A DNA stretch of 64,000 nucleotides, taken from NCBI RefSeq assembly GCF_028128615.1, contig NZ_AMDP01000045.1:1-64000 (forward strand), given 5' to 3'. Below, in pieces: positions 1-11,495 of this stretch. The stretch comes from Enterococcus sp. 5H. Lineage in GTDB: Bacteria > Bacillota > Bacilli > Lactobacillales > Enterococcaceae. Position 1 is the first letter of the stretch; every line of letters starts with the position of its first letter. The translations under genes and the position numbers were made by a program. A model generated the notes under the pieces. The model made no database searches and had not been told where the DNA came from. It saw nothing but the letters and a program-made list of their open reading frames with translations.

Positions 1-56
1 TGTAGTGACCCCAAGAAGTTAGACTTTTTGTAGAGTGGATTTCTCCACTCTATTTT

Positions 57-893
57 TTATGCAGTTTTTTGATTGAAATGTCGAAATTCTACTGGGCTTT
101 TCCAGTTAAGTTTTTCTTTGATTCTATAATGATTGTAATAATGAATATAGTTCTCAATGGCTTGTCGTAACTCATTTTGACTTTGATAAACTTTTCCATA
201 ATACAATTCTTGCTTTAGAATACTGAAGAAATTCTCCATAGGAGAATTATCTAAGCAGGTTCCTTTCCGAGACATACTTTGAAAGATACGATTATCCTTT
301 AATGTTTGTATATAGGTGTTCATTTGATAAGCCCAGCCTTGATCAGAGTGGAAGGTGCGACGATAGGGACAATCATTTGTTTGAGAAATTGCTTCTTCTA
401 GCCCTGCCATAACTGTTTTACCATTTGGTTGAGTAGAAAAGCTGTAACTTAGAATTTCACTGTTATACATATCCATAAACGGATCTAAATATAGTTTTTT
501 CTGTCGAAGAATGCCCGCATCATCTGTTTCATAGTATTTAAATTCAGTTGTATCCGTCGTAATTTTTTGATGAGAGACCGAAGTTTTGAATCTTCGATGA
601 ATCAAGTTTTTAGCTACTTTCCCAACAGTTCCTTTATATGAATTATATTTCCTAGATTTCTTGGTAAATGCTTTGACTTGTAACTGTAGCTTTTGAATTA
701 ATCTCTGTACTTTCTTTTTATTTACTTGATATCCACGTCGTTTCAATTCCTGTGTCATTCTTCTATAGCCATAATGTTGATGTTCCTTACGAATCGCTTG
801 AATTTCTTCTTCAATCATTTGTGTTGAAGTTGTTCTGTCGAAGCGTTTTTGCCAGTACATGTAAGTGGCTTTTGGAAACCTTAGGGTTTCCAA
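57..893 (-). CDS. IS3-family transposase OrfB, DDE catalytic domain
   Basis: Catalytic half of the IS transposase, which cuts and joins element ends. An HTH_21-type region (around residues 25-70) is followed by an rve integrase core. The visible triad is Asp114 (TTDTTEF), Asp184 (HSDQGWAYQ) and Glu220 (SPMENFF), with the D(35)E spacing typical of IS3. As written the frame starts at TTG, but it is open further upstream in the -1 frame relative to OrfA. The native product is therefore probably an OrfAB fusion made by -1 frameshifting at the A6 run at 952-957. No truncation or internal stop is seen. Confidence 0.93.
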   Translation of the reverse strand: METLRFPKATYMYWQKRFDRTTSTQMIEEEIQAIRKEHQHYGYRRMTQELKRRGYQVNKKKVQRLIQKLQLQVKAFTKKSRKYNSYKGTVGKVAKNLIHRRFKTSVSHQKITTDTTEFKYYETDDAGILRQKKLYLDPFMDMYNSEILSYSFSTQPNGKTVMAGLEEAISQTNDCPYRRTFHSDQGWAYQMNTYIQTLKDNRIFQSMSRKGTCLDNSPMENFFSILKQELYYGKVYQSQNELRQAIENYIHYYNHYRIKEKLNWKSPVEFRHFNQKTA

Positions 894-901
894 AATATCT
901 T

Positions 902-1462
902 TTAATCGAAAGTGTCCTCGGAGGCTGTGAATGGTTCGCGCGATTCTTTCATTTTTTGTTCGTCCTCTAAACGCAGCCTCCTCAATTCTTTTAAATAGGC
1001 ATTCTCAATTTTTAACATTCTATTTTCTTTTTCTAGTTTATCTAATTGAGATTGTTCACTGGGTAATAATGGCTGGGTTTCATTTCGTTTTTTCTTAGGC
1101 ATTATAGGTGGACGTCCTTTCTGTTTGGAGAGTCCATCTATACCAAGATTCCGATATGTTTTAAGCCAATTCGCAATTAATGGTGGATTGTTCATTTTGA
1201 GAAGATTGGCCACTTCTTGATAGGAGAACTCTGTAGTTAAATACAACTCTATCGCATCTAACTTAAATTGAACAGAGTAATTCTTACTTTTTCGACTACG
1301 AAGTAGTCCTTCTTCACCAAGTTCTTTATAGGCATTAATCCATTTCCTTATTTGAGAACTATTTTTAAACCCATATTTTTTTGCGAGAAACCGTGTACCT
1401 CCTTGACCAGATAAATAGTCATGGACAACCTTAAGTTTAAATTCAAAACTGTATTTTGCCAT
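902..1462 (-). CDS. IS3-family transposase OrfA, DNA-binding subunit
   Basis: OrfA (186 residues) holds two helix-turn-helix segments, about residues 5-45 and 60-105, followed by a Leu/Glu-rich coiled coil (about 130-165, LDKLEKENRMLKIENAYLKE) used for multimerisation in IS3 elements. It starts at ATG 1462 with a GGAGG box at 1472-1476, spacing 9. That box is buried in a 16-bp hairpin at the IS end (1471-1510), which should limit translation from read-through transcripts. A run of six A residues on the coding strand (952-957) near its end is the likely slippage site that fuses it to OrfB. Confidence 0.92.
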   Translation of the reverse strand: MAKYSFEFKLKVVHDYLSGQGGTRFLAKKYGFKNSSQIRKWINAYKELGEEGLLRSRKSKNYSVQFKLDAIELYLTTEFSYQEVANLLKMNNPPLIANWLKTYRNLGIDGLSKQKGRPPIMPKKKRNETQPLLPSEQSQLDKLEKENRMLKIENAYLKELRRLRLEDEQKMKESREPFTASEDTFD

Positions 1463-1470
1463 ACAAAAAA

Positions 1471-4002
<2,532 letters not shown>

Positions 4003-4013
4003 AATAATTCCTC

Positions 4014-5003
4014 CTAGTCTTCATATCCTTTTGGATGACTGACATGCCAGTTCCAAGCAGTTTGAATAATTTGTTTGATATCGGTTGTTTTCGGCTGCCA
4101 GCCTAAGATATTTTTAGCCTTTTCACTTGATGCCACTAATCGACTTGGATCTCCAGCTCGACGGGGCAAAATTTTTGCCGGAATTTCTTTTTCTGTTACT
4201 TCACGAGCTGCTTCCAGCATTTCTTTGACTGAATAGCCATTGTTGCTGCCTAAATTGAAAATATTGCTTTCATTACCTTTTTGCAGATAATCAAGTGCAG
4301 CAATATGAGCCGCAATCAAATCTTCTATATATACATAATCGCGGATACAAGTACCATCAGGTGTGTCATAATCATCGCCATAAATACCTAAATATTCTCT
4401 TTGACCTAAAGCTGTCTGTAAAATAATTGGAATCAAATGTGTTTCAGGATCATGATCTTCACCAATCGAAGCATCTGATTTTGCTCCGGCTACATTGAAA
4501 TAACGTAAGGCAACATACCGAATACCGTATGCATTATCACACCATTTCATTATTTTTTCCATCATTAACTTGCTTTCGCCATACGGATTTTCAGGATTTG
4601 TCGGCATACTTTCAACAATCGGCATCTCTTTGGGTTCTCCGTAAGTCGCTGCTGTTGAAGAAAATACGATTGTTTTCACGCCAAACTCTTCCATTACTTC
4701 TAAAATAACTTGAGTCCCGTATACGTTGTTATTGAAATACATCAATGGTTTTTCCACTGATTCACCCACAAGGGAATTGGCAGCGAAATGAATCACACCG
4801 TCAATTGATTCCTTTTTAAATACTTCTTGCATAAACCCTTTATCGCGAATATCGCCTTGGTAAAATCGTGCCTTTTCATGAATCGCCTTTTTATGACCAG
4901 TTAAAAGATTATCCACTACCACAACATCGTACCCTTTATCTATCAATTGATCTACAGCGTGAGAACCAATATAGCCTGCACCGCCTAAAACTAAAATTGA
5001 CAA
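4014..5003 (-). CDS. galE: UDP-glucose 4-epimerase
   Basis: NAD-dependent short-chain dehydrogenase that interconverts UDP-galactose and UDP-glucose. The Rossmann motif GGAGYIGS is at residues 7-14, the catalytic Ser/Tyr-x3-Lys set appears as SSTAATYG and YGESK (Tyr about 141), and the C-terminal sugar-binding region is intact (329 residues, usual length). The start is TTG at 5003, supported by AGGAGG eight bases upstream; no in-frame ATG fits. Second gene of galK-galE-galT-galR. Confidence 0.95.
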   Translation of the reverse strand: MSILVLGGAGYIGSHAVDQLIDKGYDVVVVDNLLTGHKKAIHEKARFYQGDIRDKGFMQEVFKKESIDGVIHFAANSLVGESVEKPLMYFNNNVYGTQVILEVMEEFGVKTIVFSSTAATYGEPKEMPIVESMPTNPENPYGESKLMMEKIMKWCDNAYGIRYVALRYFNVAGAKSDASIGEDHDPETHLIPIILQTALGQREYLGIYGDDYDTPDGTCIRDYVYIEDLIAAHIAALDYLQKGNESNIFNLGSNNGYSVKEMLEAAREVTEKEIPAKILPRRAGDPSRLVASSEKAKNILGWQPKTTDIKQIIQTAWNWHVSHPKGYED

Positions 5004-5053
5004 GTCGCTCGCCTCCTATTTTATATTAAACTAATTTCTCCATCATTTTTATT

Positions 5054-6214
5054 TTACAGCTTTCTAGCGCCATCATCAATGTTCGCAACATAAAAATCTG
5101 CTACATAGCCGATTTTTTCTTCATAGCTAGCGCTCACTTGTTTAATAAACTCTTCTAAAACGCTTTCCTTAACTAACGCAATTGCGCAGCCGCCAAACCC
5201 AGCACCGGTCATTCTTGCTCCGAGTACACCAAGTTGCTTTTGCGCGGTTTCAACTAAGGTATCTAATTCGATTCCAGTAACTTCGTAATCATCTTTTAGT
5301 GACGCGTGTGAAGCATTAAGTAATAATCCAAAAGTCGCTAAATCATTTTGTACAAGAGCTTGTTTAGCTTTTAGTGTTCGTTGATTCTCTGTCACAGCAT
5401 GTTTTGCCCGCTTAATCAATGTGTCATCAGCAATAACTTGTTTATTCTCTTCAAACTGCTCATCTGTCAACTCACCTAAAGATTGGATATCCAAACTAGA
5501 TTGAAGGCGACTTAAGGCCAACTCACACTCCGCGCGACGTTCATTATATTTTGAATCAGCTAATTCTCTGCGTTTATTAGTATTCATAATAACAATTACA
5601 TACTCGCCAAAAGCTGCTGGCACCATTTCATAGTCTAACGTATTCGTATCTAGCAATATTGCCTGATCTTTTTTTCCCATACCGATAGCAAATTGGTCCA
5701 TAATGCCTGAATTTACACCGATGAATTGATTCTCCACTCGCTTCCCTGTCAGTACTAAATCTAGCATGTCAATTCCCAAATCAAACTGGTCATTCAAGAG
5801 GACACCTGTCAATAATTCAATCGAAGCAGACGATGACAAACCAGCACCATTGGGAATCGTGCCATAAAAAAGAATGTCCATCCCTTGATTAATTTTATAG
5901 CCCTCTTCTAATAAATAGTAGATCATGCCTTTAGGATAGTTCGTCCAATCATGCTCCTTGTTATAAGTTAAATCGGCTAAAGAAAGTTCAATAATTCCCA
6001 ATTCCGCAAAATTTTCTGAGTAAAAACGAAGCTTTTGATCTTCACGCTTCCTGACTGCTCCATAAGTGCCAATCGTAATTGCCGCGGGGAAAACATAGCC
6101 GCCATTGTAATCTGTGTGTTCTCCAATCAAATTAATTCTTCCAGGAGCAAAATACAAACCTTCAGGATCATTACCAAATACAGAATAAAACAATTCTTTT
6201 AACTGATTTTCCAC
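5054..6214 (-). CDS. galK: Galactokinase
   Basis: Phosphorylates galactose at C1 with ATP, the entry step of the Leloir pathway. GHMP-kinase features are visible: the galactose signature [15 protein letters not shown] (about residues 25-40), the ATP loop [13 protein letters not shown] (about 120) and the C-terminal [16 protein letters not shown] at 6214 is preferred over GTG at 6223 because the GAGG box at 6221-6226 sits a proper distance from 6214 but overlaps the earlier codon. The product is 386 residues, normal for the family. First gene of the operon, directly after the promoter at 6248-6276. Confidence 0.94.
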   Translation of the reverse strand: MENQLKELFYSVFGNDPEGLYFAPGRINLIGEHTDYNGGYVFPAAITIGTYGAVRKREDQKLRFYSENFAELGIIELSLADLTYNKEHDWTNYPKGMIYYLLEEGYKINQGMDILFYGTIPNGAGLSSSASIELLTGVLLNDQFDLGIDMLDLVLTGKRVENQFIGVNSGIMDQFAIGMGKKDQAILLDTNTLDYEMVPAAFGEYVIVIMNTNKRRELADSKYNERRAECELALSRLQSSLDIQSLGELTDEQFEENKQVIADDTLIKRAKHAVTENQRTLKAKQALVQNDLATFGLLLNASHASLKDDYEVTGIELDTLVETAQKQLGVLGARMTGAGFGGCAIALVKESVLEEFIKQVSASYEEKIGYVADFYVANIDDGARKL

Positions 6215-6235
6215 ATTCGTCACCTCATTATTTAT

Positions 6236-6276
6236 TTTAGTAAATTAATTATAAAACGTTTACTAAATATTTTCAA
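6236..6276 (-). promoter_or_regulatory. gal operon promoter with operator-like inverted repeat
   Basis: In minus-strand reading there is a -35 TTGAAA (6271-6276), a 17-bp spacer and a perfect -10 TATAAT (6248-6253), about 30 bp before galK. The spacer contains TTTAGTAAACG, and a 9-bp inverted repeat (TTTAGTAAA at 6236-6244, TTTACTAAA at 6259-6267) brackets the -10 box. The AGTAAACGTTTTA core resembles LacI/GalR-family operators and is also cre-like. GalR, encoded at the end of the operon, is the most likely ligand; CcpA is an alternative. Confidence 0.75.
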
Positions 6277-6405
6277 TAGTTTTAGTTAAAAAACATGTTA
6301 TTCGACTTCATTCGTTTCCCAGACACTTCTTTTTTCAATCTATTGGATTTTTTTCTTACTTTGGTTCATAATATAACTATGCAAATAACGGAAAGGAGAA
6401 TGTAT

Positions 6406-6573
6406 ATGAAAAAATTTATTTCAGGTATGTTAGTAGGAACTGCTGTAACATGTGCTGCAGTTGCCGGATTAGCCGCAACAATCAAAAAAACGGTGATTGA
6501 CCCAATCGAAGAAAAAGAAGATATGATTGAAGAAAACCGCAAAAAAGCAATGCGCAAACGTATTTCACGTTAA
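6406..6573 (+). CDS. DUF3042 family small membrane-associated protein
   Basis: A 55-residue protein with an N-terminal hydrophobic segment (about residues 4-27, ISGMLVGTAVTCAAVAGLAA) followed by a charged tail ending MIEENRKKAMRKRISR. This matches the DUF3042 family of lactic acid bacteria, whose function is unknown. ATG 6406 is chosen over upstream options because AAGGAG at 6393-6398 lies 7 bases before it. It is the only plus-strand gene in the first 23 kb and is followed by a terminator at 6619-6657. A weak promoter TTGGAT-18-CATAAT (6343-6372) precedes it. Confidence 0.85.
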   Translation: MKKFISGMLVGTAVTCAAVAGLAATIKKTVIDPIEEKEDMIEENRKKAMRKRISR

Positions 6574-6618
6574 CAAGAAAAGCGGAGCAAACCGTTTAAA
6601 CCTTGAACAAATTAGAAA

Positions 6619-6657
6619 AATACTGAGAAGATGCTCTTTATCTTTTCAGTATTTTAT
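6619..6657 (+). terminator. Rho-independent terminator of the DUF3042 gene
   Basis: AATACTGAGAAGAT (6619-6632) pairs with 6640-6653 around a 7-base loop and is followed by TTTATCT. The stem is also nearly symmetrical on the other strand. Confidence 0.7.
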
Positions 6658-6750
6658 CTATTTGTTGAAAGGTTTGGTTTGTACAGCTGGATCTTGAAAA
6701 GCGGAGCAAACCCTTTATTCGTTGTACTTTTGAGTAGTTTCTAAAACAAA

Positions 6751-6785
6751 AAAGAAAACACAGCTCACTCAGCAGTGTTTTCTTT
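6751..6785 (-). terminator. Rho-independent terminator of the FAD/NAD(P)-binding protein gene
   Basis: AAAGAAAACAC (6751-6761) and GTGTTTTCTTT (6775-6785) form an 11-bp stem; the stop codon of the 6765-8624 gene lies in the loop. T-rich tracts lie on both sides. Confidence 0.75.
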
Positions 6786-8624
6786 TTTCTTGTTTTCAAA
6801 AATAGTTTCAGCAATTGTATCTGCTTCTCTTAAATTCCAAGGATCTATCCCAGGTCTTGAAGTCGCTGCAGTTAACCAATGCAGACCTTCTGTTGGAATC
6901 CCATAACAAAACAATCCGGAAATTTCCTGACCTTTTGCTGACAACAATTGATTCGTTTTTCTATTCACTGATAAAGCACCCGTTTGAACGACTTCTTCAG
7001 AATCTAGTACAAATTGATGCAATGTTGCAATTTTATCTTTTAAAAGTTGTTGCATAAGTGGATTTAAACTCAATTGATTAGCTGTTTTTGTCACTCTTGC
7101 TTCTATTAAAAATTGGGTTTTATATTTTTTATCAGGAAATTTTTCAGAATACGCAACAAAACAATCCGTCTCTGTTTCTATCTTCATTTTCGGCCCAATA
7201 ATTGTGACTATTCCAGCTTTAATCAAAGCTTTTAATTCAGCTGTTCGTTCTAAAGGAGGTCCAATTGATAAAAAAGTATTCAGTGGTGTAAACCAATCCC
7301 ATAACCATTTTTTCGTATCGTCATCTGAAAACAATTGATGATCCAGCATAAAACGAATCTCATCCCTTAAATCTTTTAAACAATCAAAAGCGGCGGTAAC
7401 TGGCCCTAACAAAGTGCCTTTTTTGGCGTCCTCATAGTCAGTGGTCAAATACTCAATCATAAAATGCTTAAATGATTCTGACTCATGTATTTGCTGATCG
7501 GGGTGCTGAACAACTGACCAATCCCAATATTCTTTTTCATTCAAACCATACTTAGTAAGTGCTGATGTCGCACCTTTTGTCCGAACAAATTCTTCACTAA
7601 ATTTTTGTAGATTTACGTCAGGATACCCCTCTTTAATTAATGTAGTATAATAAACAAATTCTACTTCCTTTTTCAAAAGTTCAAAAAAACGTTCTGCCGG
7701 AAATTGTCCTTTTCGTTTTATTTTATTTAAGCTTTTTTCTTTTAAAAATCTTGGTCGATATTCTTCACCATAGCCTTTTTGATTTTTACCTCTAGCATGA
7801 TAGGGAATTCCCCGACCTGAACCAGCAATGATTTTTGGTTCTTTTCCAGAAGGAATATAAATTAATTCCCCATTTTTTTCTTTGAAAATACCGCCGCGCT
7901 CACTTGTCAATAACGTTAAATAATCGAAGAAAACTAGTCCTAAACCTCTTAGTAAAACTGGGCTATTTTCCGTAATCGCCTCAAGATGGGCATCAGCTGC
8001 ATTTTTAGGAGAAACATAGAATAAGCGATGTTCGCTGGCATACGTCGCTAAAATTTGCTCTTGCTCTGTTAACTCATTTTCTTGGTGTCCTAGTGCTAAA
8101 ATAACGTAATCCACTGTCGTCTCTACAGCTCTTGTATAAACTAAAAATTGATCTTCATGCATTTTTACAGCACGAACAGTATCTTTAAAGAATTTTACCG
8201 ATGTTTGTTCAGTCATTCTCGTTTGAATATACTCATAAAACCATTTTTGATAAATTCCGTACAAAACTCTGGAACAATGATCGTTTGCTTCTAACTTCTC
8301 GCATTCTTCTACAAGCTGAACTCTATGTTCAAAATGATGTTTTTGAATATAAGCAATTGCTTCATTTTTCGCCCATTCGTATAAATTAGGTCCTTTAGCA
8401 ACGGGGCCATTAGTACTCAGTGTTTCATCTGTAAACAAGGTAACTTGAGACACCACTGAGTTCATCATCAAGGCAAATGACTGAGATTCTCGCCAGACTT
8501 TTCCGCCCGGACCATTTGGATCAAACATGGTAATTTGGAGTACTTGCTCTTCTCTCGACCACTCGACAATCCGCTCTAAAACAGAAAGCCCTCTTGGTCC
8601 ACCACCAACAATCGCTATCTTCAT
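6765..8624 (-). CDS. FAD/NAD(P)-binding protein of the COG4529 / NAD_binding_9 type
   Basis: Large cytoplasmic flavoprotein (619 residues). The N-terminus MKIAIVGGGPRGLSVLERI is a dinucleotide-binding fold of the NAD_binding_9 family (PF13454), with a DPNGPGGKVW segment near residue 37 and a second loop ALGHQEN near 170. The substrate is unknown; related proteins are annotated only as FAD/NAD(P)-binding or likened to N-hydroxylases. ATG 8624 has AAAGGAGGT upstream. It lies 37 bp after a DUF488 gene on the same strand, so the two may be co-transcribed, and it has its own terminator. Confidence 0.8.
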   Translation of the reverse strand: MKIAIVGGGPRGLSVLERIVEWSREEQVLQITMFDPNGPGGKVWRESQSFALMMNSVVSQVTLFTDETLSTNGPVAKGPNLYEWAKNEAIAYIQKHHFEHRVQLVEECEKLEANDHCSRVLYGIYQKWFYEYIQTRMTEQTSVKFFKDTVRAVKMHEDQFLVYTRAVETTVDYVILALGHQENELTEQEQILATYASEHRLFYVSPKNAADAHLEAITENSPVLLRGLGLVFFDYLTLLTSERGGIFKEKNGELIYIPSGKEPKIIAGSGRGIPYHARGKNQKGYGEEYRPRFLKEKSLNKIKRKGQFPAERFFELLKKEVEFVYYTTLIKEGYPDVNLQKFSEEFVRTKGATSALTKYGLNEKEYWDWSVVQHPDQQIHESESFKHFMIEYLTTDYEDAKKGTLLGPVTAAFDCLKDLRDEIRFMLDHQLFSDDDTKKWLWDWFTPLNTFLSIGPPLERTAELKALIKAGIVTIIGPKMKIETETDCFVAYSEKFPDKKYKTQFLIEARVTKTANQLSLNPLMQQLLKDKIATLHQFVLDSEEVVQTGALSVNRKTNQLLSAKGQEISGLFCYGIPTEGLHWLTAATSRPGIDPWNLREADTIAETIFENKKKENTAE

Positions 8625-8661
8625 ACGGGACCTCCTTTCATCTAAATTTTTAGTTTTCCAA

Positions 8662-9018
8662 TTAATTTTTTTGCTCCAGCGCTTCTTTTAGTACAACAGC
8701 ATTATTATATTTTTCATCTTTAGCACTGTAGATCAAAGTAACTTTACTATGATTCTTTATGATAGCTACTAGCTCTTGAAATGCCTCTTGTGTGTTGCCT
8801 AATTGTAGTTCATCCAAATATTTTTGTCTAAACTCCGTAAATTTATCAGGCTCATGATGAAACCACTGTCTCAACTCTTTACTTGGTGCCACTTCTTTTA
8901 ACCAAAGATCTAAATGCTCTTTTTCTTTTGACATTCCTCGTGGCCATAAACGATCAACTAAAACACGATAGCCGTCACTAGCCTCTACTGGTGCATAAGC
9001 TCTTTTTAACTGAATCAT
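8662..9018 (-). CDS. DUF488 family protein
   Basis: 118-residue cytoplasmic protein of the DUF488 family. Family features visible are RAYAPVEASDGYRVLVDRLWPRG at the N-terminus (split by hydrophobic strands), LWLKEVAPS, LRQWFHHEPDKF and the closing VTLIYSAKDEKYNNAVVL. The function is not established. ATG 9018 is preceded by GATGAGGTGATCGAAA. It is the upstream partner of the FAD/NAD(P)-binding gene. Confidence 0.88.
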   Translation of the reverse strand: MIQLKRAYAPVEASDGYRVLVDRLWPRGMSKEKEHLDLWLKEVAPSKELRQWFHHEPDKFTEFRQKYLDELQLGNTQEAFQELVAIIKNHSKVTLIYSAKDEKYNNAVVLKEALEQKN

Positions 9019-9093
9019 TTTCGATCACCTCATCTTTATTTTAGCCTAAAAATAAAAAAAAGAAACCAATTACAATTTTTGCTAAAAGAAAAA

Positions 9094-9147
9094 GCATAGG
9101 GAAGAACACACAACTCAGCAATTGAGCCGTTGCTTTTTTCCCCATAC
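9094..9147 (-). terminator. Probable terminator after the rhodanese-like gene
   Basis: Minus-strand RNA after the 9154 stop folds as GTATGGGGAA...TTCCCTATGC with an inner GGCTCAATTGCTGAGTT-type hairpin, followed by a T-rich run around 9085-9093. Confidence 0.6.
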
Positions 9148-9153
9148 TTTACA

Positions 9154-9555
9154 TTATTGCATATTTTTCTTTTTCGTTTTTCCAGTCCAGCCTTCATAGC
9201 CGCCCTTCAAAATATAAAGGTCAGTATACCCTTTTTTACGTAATAAATTAGCTGTACGAATACTTAATGATTTTTTTTGATCATAAATATAAACTGGCTG
9301 ATCTTTACGGATTGAGTTTAAAGTTGTTTTCATCATTGTATATGGCATGTTGCGCGCACCTAGAATATGACCTGCATCAAATGAATCTTTTTCACGCACA
9401 TCAATAATTTGAGCTTTACGCATGTTTTCTTTAAACTCATCTTCTGTAATGGTTTTAGCAGAGCGTTTTGCCATAATTCGAAGATATAGTTCGTTTCCTC
9501 CCATTGCTAGTAAAATTGTTATCAAAATAAGATTAATAATCCACAAAACGTTCAT
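9154..9555 (-). CDS. Membrane-anchored rhodanese-like protein lacking the catalytic Cys
   Basis: 133 residues: one N-terminal membrane helix (about residues 3-20, LWIINLILITILLAMGG) and a cytoplasmic rhodanese domain (about 36-125; IIDVREKDSFDAGHILGARN is the typical first motif). The active-site loop that normally reads C-x-x-G-x-R reads D92-QKKSLS, so sulfurtransferase activity is not expected. A regulatory or binding role is likely, as in other inactive rhodanese domains. It lies 16 bp downstream of the glucokinase gene and probably in the same transcript. Confidence 0.87.
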   Translation of the reverse strand: MNVLWIINLILITILLAMGGNELYLRIMAKRSAKTITEDEFKENMRKAQIIDVREKDSFDAGHILGARNMPYTMMKTTLNSIRKDQPVYIYDQKKSLSIRTANLLRKKGYTDLYILKGGYEGWTGKTKKKNMQ

Positions 9556-9570
9556 TCTAAAATCCCTTTC

Positions 9571-10542
9571 TTACGCTTTCTCCATAAATTGTAATGCTAA
9601 TGAAGCGGCACCAATCACGCCAGCTTCGTTGCCTAGTTCAGCAAGTTTTACTTGTGTGCTATTACGAACTTCCGGGAATGTAAATTCTTCGAAATAAGTT
9701 TGAACACGACTACGTAAAAACTCACCCGCAGCAGAAACGCCACCGCCGATAACCACACTTGACGGATTCAAGGTATTACCGACATTTCCGATAGCTAAAC
9801 CTAAGAAATAACAAACCCGATCAACCACCATTAGGGCAAATGAATCATCTGATTGAGCATAGTCAAATATCTCTTTACTTGAAACATCTTGACCATCATC
9901 AATCGCTTGTTTTAATTGAGAATTGCCCGCATATTCTTCTGACATATGACGAGCAACCCGCACAACACCAGTTGCACTAGAAACAGTTTCTAAACAACCA
10001 CGTTTGCCGCAGGTACATTCAAAACCACCGGGATCGACTGTTACGTGACCAATTTCACCCGCACAGCCATTGACGCCATGCAACAAGTTGCCTTCAGCAA
10101 TAATTCCACCGCCGACTCCTGTACCCAGCGTAATAAACACCACATCCGGATTGTTTTCTCCAGCGCCTTTCCAGCGTTCACCTAAAGCAGCAACATTCGC
10201 ATCATTATCCAGAACAAAATCAATCCCAGTCGCTGCTTCGACCTGAGCTTTCACTGCTTGTTTTTTGGTCCAATTTAAATTATAAGCACCAACAACCGTG
10301 CCATTCACAATATCCACACTTCCTGGAGTGCCCATACCAATACCAATGAAATCTTCATGCTTCATATCATAAAGAGCGATTCGATGGTTAATTGATTCGA
10401 TAATATCCGGCACAATATGACTACCTTCATCTTGGACATTCGTTTCAATACTCCATTTTTGCTGAACCTCTCCATTTACTGTTAAAATAGCAAATTTAAT
10501 TGTTGTACCGCCTAAATCAATCCCAATCAGTTTCTTATCCAT
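9571..10542 (-). CDS. glcK: ROK-family glucokinase
   Basis: Phosphorylates glucose with ATP in the cytoplasm. The ATP-binding loop IGIDLGGTTIKFAI is at residues 6-19, the catalytic Asp lies in VLDNDANVAALGE (about 130-142), and the ROK zinc motif GGFECTCGKRGCLE sits near residue 175. At 323 residues it has the family length. ATG 10542 directly follows the TAA of yqgQ (10543-10545), with AGAAAGGAAC upstream. The yqgQ-glcK order is conserved in Firmicutes. Confidence 0.95.
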   Translation of the reverse strand: MDKKLIGIDLGGTTIKFAILTVNGEVQQKWSIETNVQDEGSHIVPDIIESINHRIALYDMKHEDFIGIGMGTPGSVDIVNGTVVGAYNLNWTKKQAVKAQVEAATGIDFVLDNDANVAALGERWKGAGENNPDVVFITLGTGVGGGIIAEGNLLHGVNGCAGEIGHVTVDPGGFECTCGKRGCLETVSSATGVVRVARHMSEEYAGNSQLKQAIDDGQDVSSKEIFDYAQSDDSFALMVVDRVCYFLGLAIGNVGNTLNPSSVVIGGGVSAAGEFLRSRVQTYFEEFTFPEVRNSTQVKLAELGNEAGVIGAASLALQFMEKA

Positions 10543-10758
10543 TTAATCGGTTCCTTTCTCAGCCTTACTTTCTTCAATCCGATGCTCTCTTTGTAAAACA
10601 CTGCGTGCGTGTAAATACGTATCACGGTCAATCAAATGACCTTCATAAATATTTTTTAGTTCGATCATCATTAACTCGATATCATAAATCCGCGCACCTA
10701 CATAAATGTAAATACCAAACTGTTTAAATAACTGTTGCACATCATATAACGTTTCCAT
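10543..10758 (-). CDS. yqgQ: YqgQ family protein (DUF910)
   Basis: 71-residue soluble helical protein. METLYDVQQLFKQFGIYIYV at the start, with RIYDIELMMIELKNIYE and ARSVLQREHR later, match the YqgQ/DUF910 family. The family is usually encoded just before a ROK glucokinase; its role is unknown. The stop abuts the glcK start, and the gene follows the rhomboid gene by 17 bp, so it belongs to the operon 12035-9154. Confidence 0.92.
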   Translation of the reverse strand: METLYDVQQLFKQFGIYIYVGARIYDIELMMIELKNIYEGHLIDRDTYLHARSVLQREHRIEESKAEKGTD

Positions 10759-10775
10759 CGAAATGCACTTCCTTA

Positions 10776-11486
10776 TTATACAAGTAAACCGTATTTTTTA
10801 AAACCCAAGACTAGACAAATAACTAATACAAAAACAAAAATTATTCCCGCAATAATCCGCTCATGGATATTGAACTCTTCCGAACGATCCGGCACAGCTA
10901 AAACAGAAGCCACTAATAGTCCCCCGATTAATCCGCCGATGTGTCCCATAATATCCACTGAACTACTAAATAAGTTAAAGATTAAATTAATTCCGATAAA
11001 TGTCGCGTATCGCTGAACCATAAAAGAAACTGCCGGATTATTCTTAAAATGACGACCTAAAATAATAAACGCGCCGAATAATCCAAATAATGATGTACTC
11101 GCTCCAGCTGAAATACTTCCTGCTGATCCAAAGGTAAAACTAATCACATTTCCCGCAACACCACTTAATAAATAAATCAGTAGATAACGCCAATGTCCAT
11201 AGATACTCTCAACTTGAGACCCGACAAAATAAAGCGTTACCATGTTTACTGCAAAATGCAGCCACCCAATATGTAAAAACATCGGTGTAAAAAAGCGCCA
11301 GTATTCATGTAGAACAACAATGTACTCACGTGCCATTGCACCCCAATTAATAAGAACCATCCCATTTTCAGAACCGCCAGTTACTTCCATTCCTAAAAAT
11401 ACGATAGTCGTAATTCCCAATAAAAAATAAGTGATTAATGGTTGTTTCAACAATCTTTTTATCTTCATTTGTGTTTGATAATTCAT
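10776..11486 (-). CDS. gluP: Rhomboid-family intramembrane serine protease
   Basis: 236-residue polytopic membrane protease. The catalytic Ser130 lies in GAGAS-TSLFG (consensus GxSx) and the catalytic His182 in MGHIGGLIGG. The HxxxxHxxxN-like motif LHIGWLHFAVNM is present in the second helix. About six or seven membrane segments are visible. It is shorter than B. subtilis GluP/YqgP because it lacks the large N-terminal extension and TPR tail. ATG 11486 has TAGGAGGTCTCT upstream; it follows the cyclo-ligase gene by 9 bp. Confidence 0.92.
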   Translation of the reverse strand: MNYQTQMKIKRLLKQPLITYFLLGITTIVFLGMEVTGGSENGMVLINWGAMAREYIVVLHEYWRFFTPMFLHIGWLHFAVNMVTLYFVGSQVESIYGHWRYLLIYLLSGVAGNVISFTFGSAGSISAGASTSLFGLFGAFIILGRHFKNNPAVSFMVQRYATFIGINLIFNLFSSSVDIMGHIGGLIGGLLVASVLAVPDRSEEFNIHERIIAGIIFVFVLVICLVLGFKKYGLLV

Positions 11487-11495
11487 AGAGACCTC

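Noticed and set aside
1-5. Target-site duplication of the IS
   Set aside because: Only a few bases precede the left terminal repeat, and the window gives no left flank to compare, so it cannot be judged.
6295-6405. Longer N-terminus for the DUF3042 protein
   Set aside because: The extension covers the presumed promoter and the strong AAGGAG box before ATG 6406; the family starts at MKKF.
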